From positions 50,441,899 through 50,505,898 of the forward strand of contig CM035163.1 of NCBI GenBank assembly GCA_020205615.1: 64,000 bases of DNA. The letters run 5' to 3'. Position numbers and translations under genes: made by a program. This document shows, piece after piece, positions 10,881 through 23,600 of this stretch. Below the pieces are notes generated by a model. That model ran no database searches, was not told the DNA's origin, and saw only the letters and a program-made list of their open reading frames with translations. Origin of the DNA: Panax quinquefolius (taxonomy: Eukaryota > Streptophyta > Magnoliopsida > Apiales > Araliaceae). Every line of letters starts with the position of its first letter. Positions within the stretch are counted from its first letter, which is position 1.

Positions 10881-11490
10881 CTGTTATTCCATTCTTTATT
10901 ATTATGTTGGAATAACATGTCTATGCGAAGTAACGCATACATGGTGAAATTCTTCGGTTATTCCATTCTTTATTATTATGTTGGAATAACCTGTTTAGGC
11001 GAAGTACCGCATACATGGTGAAATTCTTCTATTATTCCATTCTTTATTATTTTGTTGGAATATCCCATACATGCGATTACGCTAGAATTCGGTTCTATTC
11101 TTTATTATTCTATTGGAATAACTTTTATGCATGCGATTACATCATCGCATGCATTGTGAATTTCGTTGTTATTCCATTCTTTATTATTCGTTAGAATATA
11201 TCACATGCGTGCGGATTAAGCATGACTGTTCCGATTCTTTATTATTCGTTAGAATATCCGTCATGCGTATTACGCATTTGACCGGTTCCATTATTTATTA
11301 TTCTGTTGGAATAACCTATCTGTGCGGTTTATCGCATGCCTGGTGAATTCTTCTGTTATTCCATTCTTTATTATTCTATTGGAATAACCTGTCTATGTGG
11401 ATTACCACATGCATGGTGAATGATCATTCGTATTCATTCTTTATCAAATTGTGGAAATGATTTGTCTACGTGGATTACCACATAGCGGGT
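10881..11490 (+). repeat. Hairpin-unit tandem array (about 9 units)
   Basis: Units of 60-75 bp. Each carries one hairpin of the type GTTATTCCA...TGGAATAAC, with a TTCTTTATTATT loop, and a second, shorter hairpin. The second hairpin varies: TATGCG/CGCATA (10922-10939), TGCATGCGAT/ATCGCATGCA (11128-11153), ATGCG/CGCAT (11263-11277), TGCG/CGCA (11322-11335), ATGTGG/CCACAT (11395-11410). It lies downstream of the TATA box and so would be transcribed. Confidence 0.85.
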
Positions 11491-11589
11491 GAAAATCCAT
11501 TTGCAGTTTCGTATATTCTATTATACTCGTATGAAATATCATTTCTTTTGTACTCGTCATGAAATATCATTTTATTTGGTATTTTTCTG

Positions 11590-11850
11590 TTACGAGTTAC
11601 TATTTATAGGTTACTATTCACCCAATTACTATTCACTCTAGTATTATTCACTCAGGTATTCGGGGCACTTTTCATGTCGGAGTAATATTCACGAGTTACT
11701 ATTCATGGGTTACTATTCACCCAAATTATTATTCACCCGAATATTATTCACTCGAGTATTTGGAGTACTTTTCATGTCAGGGTACTATTCACGAGGTACT
11801 ATTCCCAAAGTACTATTCACGGGGTACTATTCACTCGAAAAATTAATTCT
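11590..11850 (+). repeat. TACTATTCAC short-repeat array
   Basis: About 15 copies of a 13-16-bp word centred on TACTATTCAC, organised in about 105-bp higher units with TATTCGGGGCACTTTTCATGTC. The same array is at 14935-15270 and 18640-19010 (minus). It creates long periodic open frames that are not genes. Confidence 0.85.
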
Positions 11851-12803
11851 TTTCTGTCCAAATTATTTTTGGTACATGAATATTATTCTTGAATTTTACT
11901 CTACAAAGTAGTATCATGTTGACAATTTGGACGTTATTGATCTCTGGATAAATTAAATTATAAATCTTTAAAATTTATCCTTGAACTTGTTTTATTGAAT
12001 TGTTGTGTCATTATCATCATCCTCATGCTTATATTGTGATTAAAGTCATATTTGGCTTACGTGCATAGATGGACTTGGTATGATTATGACCAGGGATTTT
12101 TCGGTATAATTATGACCGTAATGTGACGAATGATGTGGTAAAAGTTCTCATTGACCTGTAGTTCATTGAAGGACAGTTGTTGGTATGATTATGACCAGGG
12201 ATTATTCGGCATAATCATGACCATTGATGATTACATGAATATCCTTGGTTGTGGTGCAGGGATAATGTGGTTTATTTATTAAGCTGAGTCTCAGCGATAA
12301 AAGTTGATGAAAAACTTTTTAAAGCATAGAAGATAGTAGATTTTATGCTCTACTTGACTCTTCTAATGGATTGCTTATTCCGCTGCAGGTAAACTTGATG
12401 TCTATTGTATTTTATCAGTTTAACATTGTTAAAGACTAATGATAATTTATTCTGCATTATCTTAGTCATAATATTCCTTACTAGGCTAGTTTAGCTCACC
12501 CTTTCTTTCACTGTTCTCTTCAGGAAATGAGAACGTAGCCGGGACTAGTCGGGGAACGGAGTAACAGTCCAGATGATAGCATTAGTAGTTCTCACTATTC
12601 TGTTAAATAGTGTGACAATAAATGTAATGAGGACTCTATTGAGTGTGGATATTGTCTAGATGACAATATTCTTATTAAAACTCTTAGATTATGTTTTGTC
12701 GTATTTTACACGACTGTTGTATAATTAAGTTGTATTTGGATTTATGTACCATGTAAGTGGCGACCCAAGATGGGTGGTGTATACCTGTTTTGGGGGCGTC
12801 ACA

Positions 12804-12913
12804 CTAAGTCCCTGTATTATCTGCTAAAAACATCCACAATACATTCCCAATTGAAGCCAAACTCATTCAGTCCACGCCACAACAGTGATTGAATTGCATC
12901 CAAACTCCCCTTC
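12804..12913 (-). repeat. Athila 3' LTR, left fragment
   Basis: These 110 bp match 38173-38281 in the Athila 5' LTR (CCACGCCACAACAGTGATTG is shared). They sit between element 2's right end and solo LTR S1. The remainder of this LTR continues at 26010-26346 and, on the other side, beyond element 2 outside the window. Confidence 0.85.
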
Positions 12914-13812
12914 TGTAAGACTCCAACTTTTACGAATAAAGATTAATTTTTCTCGAAATATATTTTTGAATATTATGGTATAGATTTGATATAATGTTAT
13001 AGTTGTGGGTAATATTTATAAATTTTGCAAAGTAAGCAAGTTGTTATAAAATATTCAATTTGTCGAGGAATATTCGTTTTAACACGGAATATTCGCATTC
13101 GATTTAATAATAATCATTTATGGACCCCCCACAATGTAATTATTATTTGAGTTAAAAACAGCATGAAATATCTTTTTATAAAAATAACGGCGAACGTTTT
13201 ACCGTTAGCTGTTGAATTACCCGATGATAAAAGTACAATAATACGCGTGGTTGCATAGTAGCACACGGTATTGATTATTGATGCTTACGTGAGAAGCCAC
13301 TCAGTTATACTCATGTATTGCTACAATAATTGCTGCATAGTATCTCACATTATTTATTCTATTATTGTCACAATATCATCTGCATAATATTTTATATTAT
13401 TAAATCAATAATTGAGATGACAAGTTATTCATATTATTATTTGCATAATTAACAATGTTTAGAAAGTTCAGTCGCGGAAAGGGGTTTGGTCACCTAATTA
13501 TGCGTCAATAGGGAGAAATCCTTATCGGAAAGCCCTCTCTTTCCTGGGAACAATCTGGTTGTTAATATTGCGAGTTATAATAATGATGAATAAATGTTGT
13601 TAAAAATATTGAGGGGATTTTTATGAAGTATTTGATGTAAATTTTGCTTATTTTATGGACCCCCATTTACCCATTTTTCAAAATAATCAGTAGAAGTTAT
13701 TCAGTGTATATATATATATATATAATAAGTGGTGGGGGCCACGAGTGGGTCAGGGGGCCCACATGTTGGAGAAATGAAATGTCAGGGGGAGATTTTGCAA
13801 AGTCACGGGAGG

Positions 13813-13813
13813 T

Positions 13814-13878
<65 letters not shown>

Positions 13879-13880
13879 TA
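13813..13880 (+). repeat. (TTA)n microsatellite after a T run
   Basis: A run of T followed by about 16 TTA triplets in S1. A (TA)n tract at 13708-13723 lies just upstream. The equivalent place in S3 (39130-39160, 39230-39250) has (TA)n instead. Confidence 0.9.
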
Positions 13881-13936
13881 TAATAAGTTTTGTTTTTAAT
13901 GGAAAATAGAATATATTATATTTTATTATGCATAGT

Positions 13937-16900
13937 TGTGATGCCCCCAAAACAGGTATACATCACCCATCTTGAGTCGCCAGATACATAGTACATAAAT
14001 TCAAATACAACTTATTTATACAACAGTCGTGTAAAATACGACAAAACATAGCTGATAGTTTAAACAAGAATATTGTCATATAGACAATATCCACACTCAA
14101 TGGTGTCCTCATTACAATTATTATCACCTTATTTCGTAGAATAGTGAAGACTACTAAAGCCATTTATCCTGGACCATCACCCCATTCCCCGACTCGTCCC
14201 AGCTATATTCTCATTTCCTGGAGAGAACAATGAAAGAAAGGGTGAGCTCAACTAGCCCAGTAAGAAATATTATGACTAAGATAATGCAGAATAAATTATC
14301 CTTAGCCTTCAACAGTATAACAACTGATATAATACAATAGACAACAAGTTTTAGATCAACAACTGCAGTGGAAATAAGCAATCCATTAGAAGAGTCAAGT
14401 AGAGCATAAAATCTTCTATCTTCTATGATTTAAAAAGTTTTTCATCAACTTTATTGCTGAGACTCAACTTAGTAGATAAAATCGAATCATCCATGCACCA
14501 CAACCAAGGATATTCATGTAATCATCAATGGTCATGATTATACTAAATAATCCCTGGTCATAATCATACCAACAACTGTCCATCAATGAACTACAGGCCA
14601 ATGAGGACTTTTACCACATCATTCGTCACATTACTACCATGATTTATACCGAATAATCCACGGTCATAATCATACCAAGTCCATCTATGCACGTAAGCCA
14701 AAGATGACTTTCATCACAATATAAGCATGAGGATGATGACAATGATATAAGCAATAATCAACCGAAATCAAATCAAACAAAATCAAGGATAAATTTTAAA
14801 GACTTTAAATTTATCTAGAGTTTAAAGATATCCAAATTGTCAACTTGATACTTCTTTGTAGAGCAAAATTCAAAAATAATATTTATGTACCAAAAATAAT
14901 TTGGACAGCAAAGAAATATATTTTTCGGTTAAATAGTACCCCGTGAATAGTACTTCGGGAATAGTATCCCGCGAATAGTACCCCGATACGAAAAGTGTTC
15001 CGAATACCCGAGTGAATGATACTAGAGTGAATAGTAATCGGGTGAATAGTAACATATGAATAGTAACTCATGAATAGTACTCCGACACAAAAAGTGCCCC
15101 GAATACCCGAGTGAATAATATTAGAGTGAATAGTAATCGGGTGAATAGTAACCCATGAATAGTAACTCGTAAATAGTACTCCGGCACGAAAAGTGCCCCG
15201 AATACCCGAGTGAATAATACTAGAGTGAATAGTACTGGGTGAATAGTAACCCGTGAATAGTAACTCGTAAAAAAATACCAAAGAAAATGATATTCCATGA
15301 CGAGTACAAAAGAAATGATATTTCATACGAGTATAATAGAATATACGAAACTACAAATGGATTTTCACACGCCATGCGGTAATCCATGTAGACAGATCAT
15401 TTCCACAATTTAATAAAGAATGAATACAAAAAATCATTCACCGTGCATGCGGTAATCCACATAGACAGGTTATTCCAACAGAATAATAAAGAATGGAATA
15501 ACAGAAGAATTCACCATGCATGTGATAGACCGCACAGACAGATTATTCCCAACAGAATAGAAAAGAATGGAACCAGGTCATGCGTAATCCGCACAAACAA
15601 GATATTCCAATAGAATAATAAAGAATGGAATAACAATAGAATTCACCGGGCATGCGACAGATCGCACAGACAGGTTATTCTAACAGAATAATAAATAATG
15701 GAATAACAGAAGAATTTCACCATGTATGCGGTACTTCGCATAGATAGGTTATTCCAATATAATAATAAAGAATGGAATAACAACCCTTACACGTATTGAA
15801 AGAAAATAACTCTCTTCATGAATATGAAAGAATAATACCCCTTACCTCAAAAGAAGACTGGATACTGGAATAATGAGGTAGCAGATTTCTCTTCTTCTTT
15901 CTATCTATAATTTCTCTCAATAATAATTGCTCTATAGCTTTAGTGAATTGGTCAGAAATGAAGGAAGAATGAGCTTCTATTTATATGAAAGTATTGTTTC
16001 GATAATTGCACGTTTTGGGGCTCGAAATATTACAATATAATACCTTCCTCTTTTTTTTCATTTTTAATTTAGTCCTGCAAGTATTATCAAACTTGCACCA
16101 CCTCCCCTAATAGTAAATCATGTGACTCAATAGTTCTAAACATGTGAAAAAATAATTTACAGTATAGTACCTCCATCTATACCTCCATTTTTAACTTAGT
16201 CATGCAAGTATTATCAATCTTGCACCAACTCCCCTAATAGTAAATGAATGTGAATCAATAGTACACACATGTGAATAAATAGTTATAATCATGTGAATCA
16301 ATAGCAATTAATTGATCATTTATCCGGTTAATTACTCGATTGGTCAATATAACCTCCAGACATCAATTATTATCGAAATAAATGTCGATTTCCACTAACA
16401 CTAATAATTTCAACACAATGGAACTATCAATTTCATCCTTAATCAACACGAACTTATTCATAATTAATATTATAATTCACAATATTTAACAACCAGGTCG
16501 TTCCCAGGAAAGAGGGGGCTTTCCAATAAGGATTTCTCCCTATTGGCGCGCAATTAGGTGACCAAACCTCTCATTGACAGAACTTCTAGACATTGTCAAT
16601 ATTGTAAATAATAATATGAATAACTTTGTCGTCTCAATTATTGATTTAATAATATAACATATTATGCAGATGATACTGTGACAATAATTGAATCAATAAT
16701 ATGAGAAATAGGATGCAGCAATTACTGTAGCAATAATTGAATATAACTGAGTGACTTCTCATGTAAGCATCAATAATCAATACTGTGTACTACTATGCAA
16801 CCACGCGTCTTACTGTACTTTTACTACCAAGTAGTTCAACAGTTTTTAACGGTAACACTTTCGCCGTTTTTTTTATAAAAAGATATTCATGTCGTTTTCT

Positions 16901-17153
16901 AACTACGATAATACTTTCGTTATGGGGTTCACCAATGATTGTGCCATCGTACGAATATTCCCTGTTAAAACGTATATTCCCCGACGAATCGAATATTTCC
17001 TTACACAACGAATATTTTATAACAACTTGCTTACTTTGCAAAATTTTCAAATATCACCCTTAACTTTAAACTTTTATCAATATAACTATTTACCGAATAG
17101 AATAATTATAAGAAAATTGAATACTTTCATTTCATAAAATTTGGGATCTCCCA
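13937..17153 (-). repeat. 3' LTR of element 3 (family A1)
   Basis: Minus-strand LTR from TGGGAGATCCC (17153) to GGGGGCATCACA (13937). TATA box 15985-15978; hairpin array about 15790-15360; TACTATTCAC array 15270-14935; GAAA-loop hairpin 16543-16526 (stem ATAGGGA/TCCTTAT with one G-T pair). Long open frames at 14870-15326 are repeat artefacts. Confidence 0.9.
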
Positions 17154-17658
17154 ATCTACCCTCCTTATAAAATTTTGCCCTCGAAATTTACGTACGTACC
17201 TGGTATTCGAAGAGATGAGAATACCTTGCTTTCTTTTCGGATTGTACCTTCCCGGTTACTTCCTATATATCATGATTTTCCCATTTCTCATCTCCTGTAT
17301 TTCAGATATCATTCCAGAATATAGTTTCAAAATAACGGTTAATTGACATACCACATAATACCCCTATATTCTGACCGACCAATTAAATAACAAATAAACT
17401 TAGGTAGGTCATACTAGCGAAGGAATTACCGGTCTCTCCCCTCCTAGTTCTAGTCTCAAATCTCTGCCAAGGATCATATCCCTAAGCTTTGATACCAACT
17501 GTGACCCGCATCCAAGACTTGGATAGCCCCTCACAATGATACCTATCAACTTGCCACCGTTACTCACGACATCCCCTACGAATGGCTTCGGTGCATCCCA
17601 AGACTTGGAAGTCACCAGATAAAGGCTTGGGGCTATTTTCTATGGCTTTGATACCAAC
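17154..17658 (-). other. Element 3 interior (non-coding, 505 bp)
   Basis: Minus-strand order: primer site (17658-17645), the 140-bp shared unit, a second primer-like site (17499-17486), and the gag leader matching elements 2 and 4 (GAACTAGGAGGGGAGAGAC, CCTTCGCTAGTATGACCTACC). Then come about 90 bp with no recognised match, the last about 60 bp of the chromodomain tail (CAGGTACGTACGTAAATTTCGAGGG), and a polypurine tract (about AAGGAGGGTAGAT). The whole coding region is missing, which makes it a non-autonomous, parasite-like copy. Confidence 0.85.
17500..17658 (-). repeat. 159-bp unit bounded by two primer-binding sites
   Basis: GTTGGTATCAAAGC occurs twice on the minus strand, at 17658-17645 next to the LTR and at 17499-17486. 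The sequence between ends GATGCGGGTCACA before the second site, just as the LTR ends TCACA before the first. The inner part is homologous to 8532-8674 in element 2. It contains two inverted CCAAG-TC-TTGG-type words. Confidence 0.85.
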
Positions 17659-20600
17659 TGTGAAGCCCCCAAAACAGGTATACATCACCCATCTTGAGTA
17701 GTCAAATACATGGTACATAAATTCAAATACAACTTACTTATACAACAAACATTTAAATACGACAAAACATAGCTGAGAGTTTAAATAAGAATATTGTCAT
17801 CTAGAGAATATCCACACTCAATGGTGTCCTCATTATAATTATTATCACATTATTTCGTAGAATAGTGAGGACTACTAAAGCCATTTATCCTGGACCATCA
17901 CTCCATTCCCCAACTCGTCCCAGCTATATTCTCATTTCCTGGAGAAAACAATGAAAGAAAGGGTGAGCTCAACTAGCCCAGTAAGAAATATTATGACTAA
18001 GATAATGTAGAATAAATTATCCTTAGCCTTCAACAGTATAACAACTGATATAATACAATAGACAACAAGTTTTAGATCAACAACTGCAGCGGAAATAAGC
18101 AATCCATTAGAAGAGTCAAGTAGAGCATAAAATCTACTATCTTCTATGATTTAAAAAGTTTTTCATCAACTTTATTGTTGAGACTCAGCTTAATAAATAA
18201 AATTGAATCATCCCTGCACCACGGCCAAGGATATTTATGTAATCATCAATGGTCATGATTATACCAAATAATCCCTGGTCATAATCATACCAACAACTGT
18301 TCATCAATGAACTACAGGCCAATGAGGACTTTTACCACATCATTCGTCACATTACGGTCATGATTATACCGAATAATCCTGGGTCATAATCATACCAAGT
18401 CCATCTATGCACGTAAGCCAAAGATGACTTTCATCACAATATAAGCATGAGGATGATGACAATGATATAAGTAATAATCAACTGAAATCAAATCAAACAA
18501 AATCAAGGATAAATATTAAAGACTTTAAATTTATCCAAAGTTTAAAGATATCCAAATTGTCAACATGATACTGCTTTGTAGAGTAAAATTCAAGAATAAT
18601 ATTCATGTACCAAAAATAATTTGGATGTAAAAAAAATATATTTTCAGTGAATTGTACCCGTGAATAGTACTTCAGGAATAGTACCCCATGAATAGTACCC
18701 CAACACGAAAAGTGTTCTGAATACCCGAGTGAATGATACTAGAGTGAATAGTAATTGGGTGAATAGTAACCCGTGAATAGTAACTCGTGAATAGTACTCC
18801 GGCATAAAAAGTGCCCTGAATACCCGAGTGAATAATACTAGAGTGAATAGTAATCGGGTGAATAGTAACCCGTGAATAGTAACTCATGAATAGTAATACT
18901 CGATACACGAAAAGTGCCCCGAATACCCGAGAGTGAATAATACTAGAGTGAATAATGAATCGGGTGAATAGTAACCCATGAATAGTAACTCGTAAAAAAT
19001 ACCAAAAAAATGATATTCCATGATGAGTACAAAAGAAATGATATCTCATACGAGTATAATAGAATATACGAAATTGCAAATAGATTTTCACCCACCATGC
19101 AGTAATCCATGTAGACAGATCATTTCCATAATTTAATAAAGAATGAATACAAAGGATCATTCACCATGCATGCAATAATCCACATAGACAGGTTATTCCA
19201 ACATAATAATAAAGAATGGACTAACAGAAGAATTCACCATACATGTGATAGACTGCACAGACAGGTTATTCCCAATAGAATAATAAAGAATGCAACCAGG
19301 TCATGCGTAATCCGCATGCATGTGATATTCCAACGAGAATAATAAGGAATGGAACCGGTCATGCGTAATCCGCATGCATGTGATATTCAACAAAATAATA
19401 AAGAATGGAATAAAACATAATTCACTGTGCATGCGATAGATCGCATGTATAAAAGTTATTCTAATGAATAATAAAGAATAGAATAATGTAAGAATTTCAC
19501 CATGTATGCGGTACTTCACATAGACAGGTTATTCCAATATAATAATAAAGAATGGAATAACAACCCTTACACATATTGAAAGAAAATAACTCTCTTCATG
19601 AATATGAAAGAATAATACCCCTTACCTCAAAAGAAGACTGGATACTGGAAAAATGAGGTAGCAGATTTCTCTTCTTCTTTCTATCTATAATTTCTCTCTA
19701 TAATAATTGCTCTATAGCTTTAGTGAATTTGTAGCGCCCCCAAATCCGGGTATCTTCCAACCCGACAGATGGTGCTATACTATACAAACTTTCATACATT
19801 CATTCCATTGAAAAGTCTCAAAGAACGAACATAACGTCTATATATTAAAAGTAATATTTACATTTCCCAGGTTCTATACCCGTTACAAAGATTCTTTGTC
19901 ATAATATTTATTACATTGCAACAATAGACCTATATTTATTACAAGATGACTTAATAATCGCGCTTTAGCTTTTCCTTTATCCTTTTCGATCCTTCGGACG
20001 TTCGGTCTTATTGCATTCATATGGTACAAGCAAGAGTGAGCATAACTAGCTCAGCAAGTATAACAATTTCAATAACAACATGCTTGATACATATGAATCG
20101 TATATCTTCGATAACCGAACAATAGTTATGAAGTACTATTGATAATTCAAAATAGCACTTCATCTTTCTTTCAAAATGTTTCAAAATGAATAATATTCAG
20201 TAAAACATTCACTCCGGTCAAAGACCTCGAATATTCATTCTTTGAAAAGGACAACCCAGAACTAAGTCCGTAAGCTCGGTATTACTTACGAGCACTTCTA
20301 GGTGATCAGCCTATTGTACTCTATGTTGATCAACACTACATCCATTAAACGTATGTACGTTTAATCATTTGGCAACCTCACGTGCCTGTCGTTTTACCGA
20401 CAAAACATTTGTTTAACATTTCAGTCTTCTTTTGAAAACCATATCAAGTAGTTGACAAAAGATAATCACATTTGATAACAGATGAATAGATTATCAACAA
20501 TCCACTCAATATGTCAAGTCTAGCCAAAAGAACTGGCTTTAACTTCATTGTACTTCAATTCATGCGTAAGGATACATGAACTTCAAAAACTTATTCAGAT

Positions 20601-23600
20601 TGAACTGAGACAAGAGTTAGAATACTTGCCTTTAGCGTCTGCTATAGTGTAATTACTTTACGTTCCAAGTCTTTCAAGTTTCTACAATACATGATCACAT
20701 AATGCCTTATATTAGGTCACATATAATCAAGTATGTATCTGACTATATCTTACCCTTCAACTCAATCTAATTGTGTATTAGATTCCGATACTATCTGTTT
20801 CGACTTTATCATTATGTTTACATTCATTCGACTAGGTTATTTTAACCTTTATACAACATCTCTAAGATTTACATTACGTTCCTTAAAGTATGTTTACTTT
20901 AAATCAATTACCAAACTTCCTTTATACTTATAAACTTTCCTTACTATCCATGATCTGAGACTGGCGGTGCGGCGCCAGCTTTATAACTATATCTCGCGCT
21001 GCGGCGCGAGTTAGCAATGCAGAGGTCCCGGACTTGGCACTGCGATGTGAGTCCTTACTTAATGGGCCCCTTATCTGCACATGAGTTTCGAGTATACCAA
21101 GAGTCTCAGACATGGTGCTGTACCATTAAACAAGATTAAGGTTCACATCATGGCCATGAGTTTCTAGTGTGCTTTCGGACCTTTGCTTTCGGTAGCAGTG
21201 TGACCAATTTGGTCTAGGGTTGGCGCCGCGGCACTAACTCTGTGCACCAAAAAAAAAATTTAGTCTTTGACTTTTGTGAACTTCCCGGACGCATAACTAT
21301 TTCGTTATAAGTCTGAATTGGCTCGTTCAAAAGCCTACAATTCACGAATTACGTAATCTACGCATTCATGCAAGAATTTTATCTATTCGACTTTGTTTGC
21401 TAAAAATTCACCTATTGGTTCATTTTCAACGTAAACGATAAACGTTCATGAACGTTCAACGCTCGTTTCTTCGTTCTAAGTCAAAATTCATCCATTTTCG
21501 AGTCTGCAACTCTTAAATGATGAACATGACTTGCCTCCATTAGAAAATAACATTTCTGAGTTCAAACTCAAAATTTAACTTCTATTCCGGGAAATTTACG
21601 AATTCGACGATTATCGTCTAATTGTGTACTTTCCGGCAAATCTTCATTCTTATGATTTGTTCAACATTAACAATGAATTTCATTCATCATGTGAACATAT
21701 TAACCTACTTATTCCAACAACTTATACTCATGGTCGGACTTTAACTTATTTCTTCATAAGCTTATAACTTGATAAATTATAAAATACTTATGAACTTATC
21801 ATTCATAACTTATGACAATTAAAGTTTCTTAATCATCATACATATATGTTCTCATCATATAGCTTTACTTATGTATACTTGATACATATGATCATAAAAG
21901 TTCATTTACTTCCATATTACTTATATTGCAAAACTCATTATAAGTTCATAATTCCTTCACATAAGTTTATAACTTATGCTAGCTTAAATGACTTATTACC
22001 AACTTATATGGCTTAAGTTCATTACTTACACATACTTCTTACTTTTTATCATTCATGTTCCTTAATCCAAGCTTTTCTTATCAACCTATCATGTTAGAGA
22101 TAGAAGATAATTGGAGAAGAGGATCTTACTTTAGAAGTTCTTGATAAGTAGCTTCTTTCTTCTTCTTATATAAGTAGCTTATTACAACTTAATCACCCTA
22201 ACAATTAAGCACTTTGAGAGAGAGTGTTTAGATTATTTGAACAACTAGCAAATGACTTGCCAACCTTTACTATTTATAGAACTTGCAAGGTTTAGGGTAA
22301 TTTAGTCAATACACTAAACCACCTCCTTACTATTCATAACTTGATCAACACAAATCCTATCTTTTGCTTGGTCATTACTCACCTAACTTTGCCATTACTT
22401 CATTTACTTGATCACCACTTATCTTGGTTATCACTTATCTTGATCACCACTCACATTAATCACATTACTAAGGGTTGCCCCATGGGTTAAACAACTCATG
22501 GAATCTAGCTTGGGCTTAGATTTAAATAAACCTTGGGCTTTGCTTTAGCAACCACTCACATGTTTATTAATTCACTAGTTGGGCCTTAACCCTTAATTCA
22601 TTTGGGCTTGTACCAATTATAATCAATCTTCCAAGTCCATATTCATTACTTAATACATATACTTATAGTTTATGTATCATCATCGTATTATACTTCGTAT
22701 ACTACTTCATAATATATGATATTTCTTCCTTCATACAAACTCGTATAATACTTCGTATTATACTTGTTTTCATTCCTTTGTATAATATCAAAGTATTATA
22801 CAATTATTACTTTACTCACTCCTACTTCGCTTTTCCTAACATTTATAACTTAAGTCCGCAAGTGAAATATTACGTTTTCCATAACAAGATTATTATTACA
22901 TAATCCATCTTACCTTAATATTCTATCATTATGTATTTCTCGAAAATTCAAAAATAACTCCCGAGCAAATACTGATGAATAGTGTTTTCAGAAAATTTTT
23001 CAAAAAACTTTTATTTTCGTCTTAGAAATTCAAACACTTTAATTCCTTCACGTAGCTCAAATACTACGACATTCCAATATCAATAAGTTATAGAATGACA
23101 ACCATCTTGATAACACATAGAATATAATTTTATTATTATTTTTTTAGTAAAATCATCTTACAATAAGATCTGAATTTCTCGGTCGTTACAGAATTGGTGA
23201 GAAATGAAGGAAGAATGAGCTTTTATTTATAGGAAAGTATAGTTTCGATAATTGCACGTTTTGGGGCTCGAAATATTACAGTAATACCTTCCTCTTTTTC
23301 TTTATTTTTAATTTAGTCCTGCAAGTATTATCAAACTTTCACCACCTCCCCTAATAGTAAATCATGTGAATCAATAGTAAATCATGTGACTCAATAGTTC
23401 TAAACATGTAAAAAAAATAATTACAGTATAGTACCTCCATTTTTAACTTAGTCATGCAAGTATTATCAATCTTGCACCAACTCCCCTAATAGTAAATGAA
23501 TGTGAATCAATAGTACACACATGTGAATAAATAGTTATAATCATGTGAATCAATAGCAATTAATTGCTCATTTATCCCAAGTTAATTATCCGATTGGTCA

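Larger units (their letters stand above)
6317..12803 (+). mobile_element. Element 2: family A deletion derivative
   Basis: Plus-strand order: truncated 5' LTR (6317-6753), Met-type primer site, gag, PR, a 140-bp foreign unit, an RT-RH fusion lacking the RT core, an IN tail lacking the catalytic core, polypurine tract (9519-9531), and a complete 3' LTR (9532-12803). The right flank is CTAAG (12804-12808), the candidate target duplication inside an Athila LTR. The rest of the 5' LTR lies beyond element 1, outside the window. With both RT and IN cores missing it could only have moved with enzymes from another copy. Confidence 0.85.
9532..12803 (+). repeat. 3' LTR of element 2 (family A1, 3272 bp)
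   Basis: Starts TGTGAGACCCCAAAAT and ends GGGGGCGTCACA. In order it holds an ACGT-core palindrome CTTACGTAAG (9897-9906), a conserved block with the GAAA-loop hairpin (10122-10139), a two-copy about 165-bp repeat (10371-10660) and a TATA box (10701-10708). Downstream are the hairpin-unit array (10881-11490), a TACTATTCAC short-repeat array (11590-11850), and GGTATGATTATGACC repeats (12080-12230). No gene is present; this is the best full-length reference copy of the A1 LTR here. Confidence 0.9.

Noticed and set aside
12000..12260. GGTATGATTATGACC repeats as a CRISPR-like or satellite array
   Set aside because: Only a few diverged copies at uneven spacing inside an LTR, with no constant repeat and unique spacers.
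14870..15326. Open frames of 61-147 codons on the minus strand
   Set aside because: They are made of the TACTATTCAC repeat (peptide TIHSSIIHSGI pattern), present in every A1 LTR; no protein similarity.
18672..19160. 162-codon minus-strand frame
   Set aside because: Same repeat artefact in the 5' LTR of element 3.
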